Assembly: GCA_021018815.1 (NCBI GenBank)
Contig: JAITYX010000075.1
Location: forward strand, 2,384,501-2,448,500
Source of the DNA: Talinum fruticosum
Taxonomy: Eukaryota; Streptophyta; Magnoliopsida; Caryophyllales; Talinaceae
Reading direction: 5' to 3'
Length of the DNA: 64,000 bases
Shown here: piece by piece, positions 21,350 to 32,265 of the stretch
Numbering within the stretch: the first letter of the stretch is position 1
Layout: the number at the start of each line of letters is the position of its first letter
Notes under the pieces: model-generated
Seen by the model: only the letters and a program-made list of their open reading frames with translations
What the model was told of the DNA's origin: nothing
The model's database searches: none
Made by a program: the position numbers and the translations under genes

Positions 21350-24300
21350 AAACTAACACACATCTTCACCATCCCCACCAGCAACGTGCCTCTTCGCTTG
21401 AAGAATAATAGACCATTTATCATTGGCCGGGTCCTTAACGTAGAACACTTGTCTTGCTTGGGATGTCATAACGAATTGATCCCCTTCAGGCCTTTCTCTT
21501 GTGAGATCGACCATCGTGAATCCCATCTTATGAACTCGGACACCGTTGTTATTTGCACCGGAAAACGGGCTCACGGAAGTCAACAAAGTCTAGCTCCCAT
21601 ATATCCTAAATGACACCATAATATGCCATTTTAGCTATAATGGGATTTTATCCTTGGAGCTAAACACATGAAGTGCATAAGCCTCCAATGTGACCCCACT
21701 ATTTTACAAGGTGCTTCTATTGTCCCGGCTCTTTGTGTAGAAAGAGCATCCATTGATGTCATACCCACGGTAAGATATGACTTCCAACTGCGCCCTCTAG
21801 CCAAGCTGACTAATGTTTGTGAGATATGTTCTCGTGATTCTTCCAATTGACTAGTGATCATTCTATCTCTCGAACCAGCTTGACAAATGTGAGATTATGA
21901 TGAGTTAGTACCCACGTCTCATTTTTCCTCGATATCTGTCTCCTTATGAGGGATTTGTGCTCATCAATGAACCGCCGCATTTCATCACTTTTTTGTAAAA
22001 TATAAAGATGTGCTTGATCCCTTATATCCCTACCGATTGTTAGAACCGTCGGCCCCAGCTTCCCCGCCTACCAATCTTCTCCATAAATCGATGTCTAAGA
22101 CTACGAACTTCTTCCATTTGGAGGTAGTATTCATAGCAGAGCCTCGACATACTCCTCAGATGTATATGCCTCAACAATGCATGCTTCCGATCGGTACCGA
22201 TTTCTAACATACCCTTTGAGAATTTTCATGAAACGTTCAAAAGGGTACATCCGTCGATAAAAAATCGAGCAGACAGAATTGCACTTCTCTCACCAAATGG
22301 ACAATGAGGTGCACCATGACATCAAAAAAAGAAGATGGGAAGTACATCTCAAGTTGGCACAACATAATGATCACGCCGCACCGAAGATCATCAAATTTCT
22401 CCAAATCAATGACTTTGTTGCATATGGCATTTAAGAAGAACCAAAGTCTTGTGATCGCATGTCCGACATGTTTCGGCATCACGACTCGGATAGCAATCGG
22501 CAATATTTGTTGCATTAAAGCATGACAATCGTGAGATTTAAGACCAATTAGTCTATAATCGGACATCGAAACAAGTTATTAGATGATTGAAGAATATCCC
22601 GATGGCACTTTGAGTTTCTTCAAGGTCTCACACAAACCTTATTTTTCCCTTCTACTCAATGTGTAAGATGCCGGAGGCAAATATGTTCTCTTCTCCTTTG
22701 GTTATGGTGCTAATTCCTCCAAGTATTTCCATTTCACACATATCGAGTCACGCTTTCTCTCCGTCCTTGGTCTTCCACGGTATGTTTAGAAGAGTTCTAA
22801 TGAGATTTTCACATATGTTTTTCTCTATATGCATTACATCAAGGCTATATCTCACACTCTTTCCATATATGGAAGATGAAAAATATTGATCTCTTTTTCC
22901 ACACACCGTATTCGGATTGACGTCGGTATTTCTTGTCGAACTCCACAACAAGATCCTTCACTTGCTCATGTATTTGATGTCCTGTTAATGGAGTTGGAGC
23001 ATAATCCATCTCGGTTTTACCATTGAAAGCCTTCTTTTTCTTACAATATTGATGGGAAAAGGGAAGAAAATTTCAATGTCCGAGATAAGCCGTCTTTTTC
23101 CTTGCTTGAGTTGATAGGAGCAAGTACCTTCTGCACAAATGGGGTATGCCTTGTGTCCTTTGACTTTGTATCCGGAAAAGTTTCTATACGTGAGGAAGTC
23201 ATTGATTGTGGTGAAGATCATAGCTCGCAATGTAAATTGCTCTAGACGGTATTTATCGTAAACCGATACACCTTTATCCCACATAAGCTTGAAATCTTCA
23301 ACAAGAGGCGGCAAGTAAACATCTATATCATTTCCTAGCTGTTTAGGCCCGAAATGAGCATTTACAACATAATGTACTTGCACTTCGTACACAACGACAA
23401 GGGTAGGTTGTAGATAACCAAAAGAACGGGCCAACAGCTTGTGCTTGCTACTTAGGTCACCGTGGGGGTTTATTCCGTCCATACAAAGACCCGGACGTAG
23501 ATTCCGTGCTTCCCTACCAAATTTCGGGAATAGTGAATCGATCTTCTTCCATTGAGGAGAATCGGCAGGGTGACGTATCTTGTCATCACGGACTCTTCGT
23601 CGGCATGCCACGTCAAATTCTTCGCATCGGTTGCACTTCAAAAAAGGTGCTTAAACCTCGGTATTATCGGCACGTACCACAACACCTTTATGGGAGGTCC
23701 CTCAACACTCTCTCCATCGATGCTTTTCATTTTGTAACGAGGTACACCACAATTAGGACATTCGTGTATATGTGCCTGTCCTTTTCAGTACAATATGCAA
23801 TCGTTGGGGCATACATGTATCTTCTTATACCCCATGCCCATAGGAAACAACATCTTCTTCGCCTCATATGTATGGTTGTGAAGGACATTGCCTTCTCGGG
23901 AGTATATCTTTCAAGCATACCTAGCAAGTCCGTGAGACTTTTGTCACTCTAGCCGTTAGCCGTTTTCAAGTTCATCAACCTTAACACAGCTGATAAAAGG
24001 GTATATTTATCACACCCCGGTAAAGAGGCTTCTCCGAATCGGCTAACAATTGCTCCAATATATGTGGTTGATCGACTAAATCACGTTCTACTCTAGGAAC
24101 TAGATCTTCGAGTCGATCTTCTAATTCCATACCTTGCTGGCTTTATTTTCATCATACCCTTCATCTTCCTCTCATACGGTTATATTCACGGACTCCTCTT
24201 CCCCATGCCATACCCACACCTTATAATTTGTGTCAAACTCATGCTGATATAGGTGACCTTATACAACCTTAGGGAGGAATCTTGAAGAGTTGAAACACCT

Positions 24301-24440
24301 TAAACACCGACCGAATATGGATTGTTGTCCGAATTTGGAGGCATGTTCGACGGTAATCTCTAGAAAGTTGTTAACACCATCACGATATTCTGCACTCCTC
24401 TTATCACTATAAACCCACACTAAATCCATATCTTACCCAT
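21350..24440 (-). pseudogene. CACTA TNP2 transposase remnant
   Basis: On the minus strand, domains appear in TNP2 order. A Transpos_assoc-like start at about 24400-24290 (RSAEYRDGVNNFL); a CPxC-type segment near 23840-23730 (HACPNDCILY, CPNCG-like); the Transposase_21 core at 23600-22990 (RHPADSPQWKKID, GLCMDGINPHGD, PQWL-like, PLVEDFKLMWDKG, NDFLTY, GYKVKGHKAYPIC); SLDVMHIEKNICENLI at about 22850; a DUF4218-like block (22566-22237, LIGLKSHDCHALMQQILP, NAICNKVID); and a DUF4216-like block (21800-21360, GYDINGCSFYTK, KMGFTMVDL, ARQVFYVKDP). Frameshifts separate most blocks. The enzyme would cut and join CACTA ends. Confidence 0.93.
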
Positions 24441-25739
24441 TAAAACGAGAAGCAATTCACCACATATAGTTCGAGAAATACATACTTATTATGCACAAAT
24501 AATATGACATGAGCCTAAGATCCTTCTACAGGGATAGATGGTCCTAAACCCATTTAAGAATAATATGACCCTAGACCATGCAAAGAAAATCTTATCGTAC
24601 ATTTGAAAACGAATTCAGGCAACGATTTCCCCTAAGTTCTTCCAAGTACAACATATAAAAATGAATTGGCTAATGTGTATATCCTTACTTAATTGTATGG
24701 TAACAGAAGTAAATATACACACATCAAACCCATCGTCATCATAATTGCACCCAAAGAACGAGAGGAAAAATGAGCATCGTGATATCTTGTCAAATTTAAG
24801 ATAAGATTATAATAGCCACACAACCTATTATCATGTTATTCTCAAATTCTCCAACACGAACAATTCAAAAACCTATACATTCCAAGCTAATATCCTAAAG
24901 GCTATGCACGTACCGTGACCTAGGATAACTTGTTATTTACAATTGTTTGAACGGGTTCTCTAAGCTTATGAAATGCATACGATAATTTAGTGAAGCATGC
25001 CATTAATCGAATTATATGAAAAACAATAAAGCCCTATATCCAAATAATCTTTCTATTTCTCTAAAACACTAAACAAATTTGGATGCACTCTTTTGATTTA
25101 CCATCGTTAACTATCATTCTATTTCCCTATAAATTAAATCTTAAAATCCTAAACCCATTTCTCAAAATCTCTAACATCTCATGAATTTCCAAATTAATAA
25201 ACTAAACAAATGTTACCCACATTATCAACATTCACACATTCTCAATATTCAACATTTTTCAACAAAGATTCAACATTTCAACAATCTCAAACATTTACTC
25301 ACATTCTCGAACATTCACATCATTACCCCAAATACGTTCAACAATTAACTATATTAAATCTTGTAAATAGTTTAAAGCGTAAAAACAAGAAAGGATAAAG
25401 ATTCATACCATAATAACAAGGAAAACAACAATGACAATGAGCGACAAAACCAATGGCGACAATGAAGGAGGAAAACAACAGCGACAATGGGGAGACACAC
25501 AACCAATACTACTATAGCTAGAAGAAAGAGAGACGATAAGTAAGTGAAAACGAAAACTAAACAACAAGAGGAACAACGATGCCGATTACTTACCGGCGAC
25601 TCCGAGCATATCTAGATCCGAGTTGTGGACAAAAGTGCATGGTGGAGAACAGTAGATAATAGGTTCTTTCAACAAGGCCGAGCGTAGATAGTAGATAAAT
25701 TGGGCGTGGAAATAGCAGGTATGTTCTCGGGTTTTAAAG

Positions 25740-25971
25740 ATCTGTTCTAAAAGTCATTGGACGGCGGTTCTTTCACATAACCGTCGTCATATGTTGCATA
25801 AGACGAAGGTTCAAAGAAATCAACCGTCGTCCAAACAATATATGCTTTAGAGATGATGGTTCTAATGTAACAACAGTCGTCATAAGTGCTTCGTAACGCC
25901 GCTTATTTACAAAAATGCCACAGCATCCACTTTTCATGATGGTTTGGCCTTTTAACCGTCGTTAAAGACCC
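25740..25971. repeat. Right subterminal repeats of CACTA A
   Basis: Repeated AACCGTCGTCAT/ATGACGACGGTT-type motifs immediately inside the right inverted repeat. The same arrangement is found at 40271-40510 (fragment C) and 30580-30820 (element B). Confidence 0.82.
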
Positions 25972-25999
25972 GTCGTTAAAAGTGATTTTTGTAATAGTG
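25972..25999. repeat. Right terminal inverted repeat of CACTA A
   Basis: Ends GTAATAGTG, the inverse of CACTATTAC at 20018. It is followed by ATT, matching the three bases before the left end. Confidence 0.92.
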
Positions 26000-26589
26000 A
26001 TTTAACTACAGTTAAGAGGCGTCGTGTATTTGGGTGTCGTTGTATGTACCACCTTTGACTACGGTTCAAAATCGTAGTCATAGGTCAATATATGACGATA
26101 GTTCGGATAGAAAACCGTAATCATAGGTTAATCCTATGACGACGGTTTCTTTATCTCGAACCGTCGTCATATGCCTTCTTCCGTAGTTGGAAAACTTATT
26201 ATAGAGCACCTATGACAACAGTTCCTTTATTTGAACCATCGTCATAGATGAGCCTATGATTACTGGTTATGCGTTAAGAACCGCCGTCACAAGTCCGATT
26301 TTTTTAAATTATTTTTTTCGTATTTGCTTGCCCCTCGATACAGTACAAAAAAATCTATACCAACCACCATCCCAATACAATCTTCACCAGAATATATACA
26401 AAGCAACAAAGACATATACTCATCACATTTTGTATATATGCCTTCCTCTTCACCGTGAAAATATACAAAACAATAAACACATGTACAAACCACAATCCTA
26501 TGTACATATTTATACCTATACCGTGTATGACTACTAAAATCGCAAACTTGACCTATCAAATAATAAAGAAAAACTCGTAATATATATAC

Positions 26590-27540
26590 CTATTCCTTTA
26601 TACGGTTGTATACGAACTCCGCCCAACCTTGTTTTAACTCATTGAGCACTTCATCTCGTATAGGGAGTGGGTGGCTTCTTTCCAGGAAAGATTGTGATGA
26701 CCAATGTCTGTAAAAGATATATTAATTAGGTCAGTGCAACTATTAATCAAGCTGAAAAAAGAATATAAAAATAAATTAAAAGTACAACTATACCTCTTTG
26801 GGACTAGCATTCTATTCGAGTTAGGTCACAATATCTTTCATGTACTCGGAGAATATAGAAGCTGCACTCCACATTCCCCGCTTGTTTATGGCATTATAAT
26901 AATAAAAATAGATTCCCAATACAAAGAATTAATTAGTACTTATGTATCTAGCAAGTCATATGAAATGAAAAACATCTAAAGTACACTCGTAATAGCCAAG
27001 AGAACCTCACCTTGATGGGGACAATTAGTGGTTGTGTTTTCTCCACTCGTTTGGGATCTCCATCATAATAATAACGGACTAGAGCACTATTTTTAAATCG
27101 AAATAAATAAAATTCAAGCTAGACATATCATTGAACAATTACTTAACAAAACAACATAAAATTATTAAAAAGTATGAATTCACGCCTCGACGAAGTCCCC
27201 GATATCTTCCCCGACATCACGACCAAGAGGATCAAGGAAGTAGGCCATATTAGCCCTTGGAATATGGCAGCAAGCATCCAATGGTGGCTACAACATAACA
27301 CATTTTTATGTAAGATAACACCATATAAAAACTTCACCAGCTTAGTTAGTTCATTATTTGTCCACTTACCTCTCATTGAAAGCCACTAGAAACAATGTTT
27401 TTAATCCACGACATCTTTCATGACGTCAAAGATATAGGAGACTCGTTCGCCATGATTCAACCCAGACTCCTTGAATAACTGAAGTAGGGTTCGAAATTGA
27501 ACGAAGTCCTTCCCAATCTCGTGTAGCCACCTTACATGTT
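26590..27540 (-). pseudogene. Ulp1/SENP-like (C48) cysteine protease domain of CACTA B
   Basis: Minus-strand blocks match the C-terminal protease domain found in many plant CACTA and Mutator-like genes. RWLHEIGKDFVQFRTLLQLF is at about 27535-27475. SHHWMLAAI then, after a shift, AYFLDPLGRD lies at about 27290-27210, supplying the catalytic His and Asp positions. QAGNVECSFYILR at about 26890-26850 supplies the Gln and Cys positions, although the usual D-C-G has become E-C-S. The end reads LPIRDEVLNELKQGWAEFVY (about 26670-26610). Gaps between blocks may be introns or insertions. Ulp1 enzymes remove SUMO; in transposons the function is unknown. Confidence 0.78.
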
Positions 27541-28229
27541 AATATGTAGTTAGAAATTGAAATTAATTAGTAAAAAACTGATTAAGAATGTATTAACTCA
27601 CATCATGCCAAGCGTAATAGCGGATACACCGATTTACTCCATGCGCAAAAATTGCAATATGTCCTCCAGGAAGACAAAAACCGACATATCCGCTTCACGT
27701 AGCCCTAACACGTGACTCGGTGTGCTACAAATGATCCGGTCCTCTATTAACGTAGTCCGCACAAAACTTTCCGGAGTAACACATCAATGCATACGAGACT
27801 CCTCAATGGTTTTGAGAGGAGAAATGTTCATACTACGAACGGGTGCCATCGAACGTTTCGCTGGTGCCACTCGCGCCCTTCATCCCACTCTCGGATCTGT
27901 CCTCGATATACTAGTGAATAATCAATAAAAAAATGAGAAATATATGTACGTGATAATAACAATAGCTAAATCTAATATTTTTAATACAAATTAATTACCA
28001 TAGTGAGGATGACCAAACTCTTGGGCCAACGAAGAAAAGCGTTGGCTCGCATTGTCAACGAGTGTGGAGGTCGACTCCTGGATCGGCAACCGACACTCGC
28101 CTTTCCCTTATATAACCTCTTTGACACTCACCTTCACCTCATCAATTACAAGGGGTGTTCCATGAACGATAACATCTCGCCTTCCATAGGAAAACAACAC
28201 CCAATGCCTTAACATGCTCTAGGGAGGCG

Positions 28230-29760
28230 GATGAGAAGCTACATAAGAATAAGTAAACATTTGAAATAGAAGTTAAATAACCTAAAATATAAATATAAAT
28301 ATGCATGCATGTAAATATAATTAGATTGCAAATTCTTAATTACCTCCGCGTGAACTTCGAATTGGTCGACGGGGTAGCTCGCGTTTACGTTGGCTGGTGT
28401 GTAAGGTGAGAAAGGACGTACATCATCAAAGTTGCTAGGTAACGGCATACCCATGTTGGTGAAGTTCCTCGTCATCCGGGACGGCACCTCTGTCAACATC
28501 TCGCGCCCTCATATATTCAATCTGTGCGGACATTTCGGACATTTGGGACTCGTGGGATCTGTATTTGGGATCGTATTTGGGCCATTTGGGCCTCCATATG
28601 TGCTTCGCTCGAAGAGACAAGTCGCTTCTTCCTAGTCCCAAAGTGCTCAACTATCCCCACTCGCCAAACGACGACTTGAACACGACCGGGATGCTCATCT
28701 CTTTGTAGGGCCAAGGCTAGCTTGTCCCTCTCGCCCGGTGGTGTCGCCGTCGAAGTCGATGTTTGTGACAAAGACTACCGTAAGAAGAAAAAAATATTAT
28801 CATTTGACAAATTCATAAAATAAACCGATAAGTTCTCAAAATAAACAAAGGAAAATAGTAAAAACCTAATGAGCTCGAGTGAGAAATAGCTTCTACATTG
28901 GGTGTAGTGAAGGTACCATCTTTCTTCCTTCTTCCTTCAATCCATAGCTCATCTTTATCAACAACAAGTTGTGAAGTATCTATGGTAGACCTTTCACCGG
29001 ATGTGCCCTCGAAGTTGTTCAAGCTGTTGCTTGTACAACCTCTCCTCTAACTTCGCGTATCCCCCATAGGATAACACATGAGGGTATGGATTGCTCTTAA
29101 TCCTCTTCCGGTTGGCTTTACTTATCGCTTGCACAAGTAATATTAAGAAACGAAAATATCGAGTGCATAACTTTCATTACTTCATTTTTATATTAATTTG
29201 ACAACCAACGTCACACTATATGTATATGAGATTGAATATTGAATGAAATAACCTTGTATTCTGAGAAGTGACATATGACTCCAACGATCTCCAGTCCTCC
29301 TCTCGTGATACAATTGTAGACCTCCCGGGTCTACCTTCTTGTTTTATCTCGCTTTGTCTTAAAGACCCATATAGCGACATGAGGGTCTTATGTTTCACTG
29401 AGGGGATATGAGATTCATTAACGCTCAAGTTAAACGTTCTCCGAAAGACAAGAACGATATGCATTAGTACATATATATTAACCATTTATAATATAAGTTG
29501 CAATACTAAATTGAAATGTATTCATTTACCGTAATATCGTTCCATGTGTTGTCCTTAATGGAATCAGGGACGTCAACCCATTTTCTATAGTTGATGTTCA
29601 CGTGACAGCGGGTTGCCATGCCAACGTAGCTCATAAAGTTAGATTTATTCCCAACTACAACATTTTCGTGGCTATCAAAATCAACTCGTGTAAGGAGAGT
29701 TGGATCGTCTCTACTCTAGACCAACTTCTCCTTGTTCATCATAGTTCGCCCCTCGATTTC
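28230..29760 (-). pseudogene. CACTA Transposase_24-like (TNP1-type) region of CACTA B
   Basis: Minus-strand frames give YVGMATRCHVNINYRKWVDV with PDSIKDNTWNDI (about 29640-29525). This matches the plant Ptta/En/Spm transposase_24 family (Y-x-G-x-x-x-R...W-x-x-V-P...K...W). SREEDWRSLESYVTSQ lies at about 29300. The family's EHPGRV phrase, followed by VGIVEHFGT, is in 28771-28517. The blocks sit upstream of the Ulp1-like domain on the same strand, so they probably belong to one gene. Stops and shifts are present and introns are possible. Confidence 0.78.
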
Positions 29761-30194
29761 TTTGTACTTTTGGAATAATCCATCTTAGACTCGCAAGCAA
29801 TTATACAACTCTTGATAAATAAACATGTACAATAATTTTTAGACGGAAACACATAAGTTGGGTCGGGCAACAAGCACGGGCCGATCGTGTAGTCCGACAC
29901 GGCCTGTACTGGCTGCCCGTAACCATGGTACTCAATTTTGGTCATTTTTTTTCTCTTGTCTTATTTTCATATTCTATCCATTCACAATCCTCAAATATAC
30001 GATTAAATTTCAACATGTAATAACATACAAGTTAAAAACCTAAAGTCCAGGATGAGATAACTATGAAACAACCAAATTAACAAATTCTCATCAAATGCAT
30101 AAATCCACTCAATCCAACACACAACATCAACAACCCACAAATTCAAATAATTTGTCCAAATGAACCGAAAAATGCTTGAATCCAGATTGAACCC

Positions 30195-30580
30195 TAAAAC
30201 CTTAGTTTCGTATATATGAGAAGGGGATGGGGCACCGAGGGGGAGGAGAGAGAAAGAAAGAGAAAGAGACAGAGACAGAGACAGAGATAGAGACAGAGAG
30301 AGATTTACCAAATGAAAGAACGTAGGCTGAGAATAACGTCGGTGGAGGAGAAGCGGAGAGCCCGAGAGGAGAGAGCGAATAGCAAACAATGAGAGGGGGA
30401 CTTAATTCACTCGGCTCGGGCAAGTGAAAGTGAGAGGAAAGGGGCTCGAGGAGAAGAACTCAGGCAAGCAGAAAACTCAGGGCGGAGAAGGACGCCGGTG
30501 GAGGAGAAGAGGAGAGCCCAAGAGAAGATGAGTGAAGCGAGATGGTGGAAATTTAACAACGAGGGGTTCCGAGGGGTTTT
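30195..30580 (-). promoter_or_regulatory. Purine-rich leader of CACTA B gene
   Basis: On the plus strand this is a GA-rich stretch, including a GAGACA/GAGATA run at about 30235-30305; on the coding strand it is CT-rich, as in many plant 5' leaders. It sits between the subterminal repeats and the gene. Long open frames in it are products of low complexity, not genes. Confidence 0.45.
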
Positions 30581-30829
30581 GGTGCAGTACTTTAGACGAC
30601 GGTTTTGAACTGTCGTCTAAAGTTCTCTATGATGATGGTTCATTTATTGAATCGTAGTCCAAGGTTCGGTTCAACCATTAGACAATGGTTCTTCGTTTGA
30701 ACAGTCGTCATATACACAGTAAAAACCACATATTTTTTTTTATAAAAATGCCATTGGTCCATTTTTCATGACGGTTTGTCCTTTTAACCGTCGTTAAAGA
30801 CCCGACGTGAAAAATGATTTCGTAGTATG

Positions 30830-31860
30830 TGGATCTCATATGAATGGTAGGATGTTGGTCTAGACAGTTCGGAGGCTTGGATATTACTGGTCAACCATGG
30901 CGTCAAACTGTCATGACTTTATTAGAAGGTGCCATAAATGTGAGGTGTATGCAAACTTACAACACTAACAACCGTCATTTCTTACAACGTTATCTTCACC
31001 CCGGCCATTTTTAGTTTGGGGAATAGACATTATTGGTAAGGTGACTCCTAAAGGAACATGTGGTCATGAATTTGTGTTAATAGCAATCAACTACTTTACC
31101 AAATGGGTAGAAGCAGGTTTGCTATGTAACTTTTGACGTCAAAACAGTAGCCAAATTCATTACCCGAATATTATTTGTGTTTATGGGCTGCCTCACGAGT
31201 TAATAAGTGATTATGGTAACCATTTTAAGAAGGAAGTAGTGGATTTGTTGGATAAGTATAAAATCCAGGATCACAAATCATCCCCATATCGCCCTCGCGA
31301 CCAACAGAGCGGTTGAGGCTGCGAACAAGAATATTCGAAAGATAGTGGAGAAAATGGAAGTTACCTACAAAGATTGGCCAGATAAATTGCCTTTCGCCTT
31401 GTGGGCATATAGAACTTCCATTAAAGCCTCTAGGAGAGCAACACCTTATTCTTTAGTTTATGGCATGGAAGCAATCCTTCCAATTGAGATTGCCATTACC
31501 TCGTTAAGGATAATTGCTGAGAGCCAAATTCCAAAAGTAGAATTGGCCAAAGCACATTATGAGAGTTAGTATTATTGGATGAGAGGCGCCGAAACACCTC
31601 ACATAATGTCCACATATACCAGGTTCGCATACCCGGGGCATTTAAGAAGAAGGTTAAGCCTCGAAATTTATGAATTGGGGATTTGGTCCTTAAGAAATAA
31701 GAGCACCAATTCAAGAGCCGCAAGGAAAGTTTAAGGCCAACTGGCAAGGCTCGTTTATACTTAATCAGATTTTATCGGGCAAAGCGGTCAAAGTAACTAA
31801 TTTAGACGGAGAAAGAGATTTTCCAATACACCAAATTAGATCGAGTTGAAAAAGTACTAC
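30830..31860 (+). pseudogene. Tat integrase remnant, resumed after CACTA insertion
   Basis: Begins within the zinc-binding domain at GSHMNGRML (family C-G-P-H-M-N-G-R-M), then RRLGYYWSTMASNC, C-H-K-C. The catalytic core follows: GIDIIGKVTPKG, AINYFTKWVEA, GLPHELISDYGNHF (second Asp; family SDNG) and HKSSPYRP. The third acidic position is in the AVEAANK-like segment just after 31305. EVTYKDWPDKLPFALWAYRT and ATPYSLVYGMEAILPIE (31345-31500) are the conserved end of the core. The C-terminal tail continues to about 31860. Roughly 30 codons between 20017 and 30830 that relatives have are missing. Several stops occur. Confidence 0.92.
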
Positions 31861-32265
31861 ACCTAGGATACCCCTAGATAGTAGGCCAAGCCCAATCCAA
31901 CCAAGCTAGGCGAAGGCAAGCGTCGGCCACCACCCGGACAACGGTGGGCTGGTCGGGCCACGCTTTTCCCTCTTATTATGGTTTTTGTCCTTTGATTATA
32001 TGATTTATTTGTTGGATGACCCAATTAGGCAATTCATTAGTATCTCTTATTTAAGGGCGGTCCAGTTAGGTAGTCCAATTTATCCCTTTTTATTTTTACC
32101 TCTAAGTGAGCGATAAAAATATAAAAGTATAGCATAATACTTACTTTATTTAATAAAAGGTAGGCCTACTACTTACCTAAATACATAGCTAATAAAAAGA
32201 AAATAATTGCAATCCTACTACTTGTAACACTATTCTAAAGAGGCAAAACTAAACCTCACTTTCTT
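31861..32265. other. Non-coding spacer between Tat pol and antisense ORF
   Basis: AT-rich sequence with no supportable coding. A stretch at 31900-31965 is GC-rich and resembles the spacer around 47870-47950 in the second Tat LTR (AGGCAAGCGTCGGCC / CCGGCGCCGGCC). Nothing else recognised. Confidence 0.5.

Larger units (their letters stand above)
20018..25999 (-). mobile_element. CACTA element A (TNP2-bearing), complete ends
   Basis: Left end CACTATTACAGAACCGCTTT and right end, read in reverse, CACTATTACAAAAATCACTT form terminal inverted repeats. The three bases on each side are ATT (20015-20017 and 26000-26002), the 3 bp duplication expected of CACTA transposons. Subterminal regions carry many short copies of a CCGTCGTCATA-type motif. 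The interior holds a degenerate TNP2 gene on the minus strand (21350-24440). About 1.3 kb of AT-rich non-coding sequence (24441-25740) lies upstream of the gene, presumably its promoter and leader. Confidence 0.93.
26003..30829 (-). mobile_element. CACTA element B, left end truncated at element A
   Basis: Immediately right of element A lies TAACTACAG, then GCGTCGTGTATTTGGGTGTC, homologous to the inside of A's left end (20038-20092), but the outer ~18 bases are missing. Subterminal repeats fill 26050-26300 and 30580-30820. The right end, in reverse, reads CATACTACGAAATCATTTTT, a decayed CACTA end. The interior holds a minus-strand gene with Transposase_24-like and Ulp1-like parts. The Tat integrase resumes at 30830. 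The left end was lost through A's arrival or through recombination between the two elements. Confidence 0.82.

Noticed and set aside
30003..30423. Overlapping minus-strand frames rich in Ser and Leu
   Set aside because: They arise from a GA/GACA-rich low-complexity leader in CACTA B; no domain is visible.
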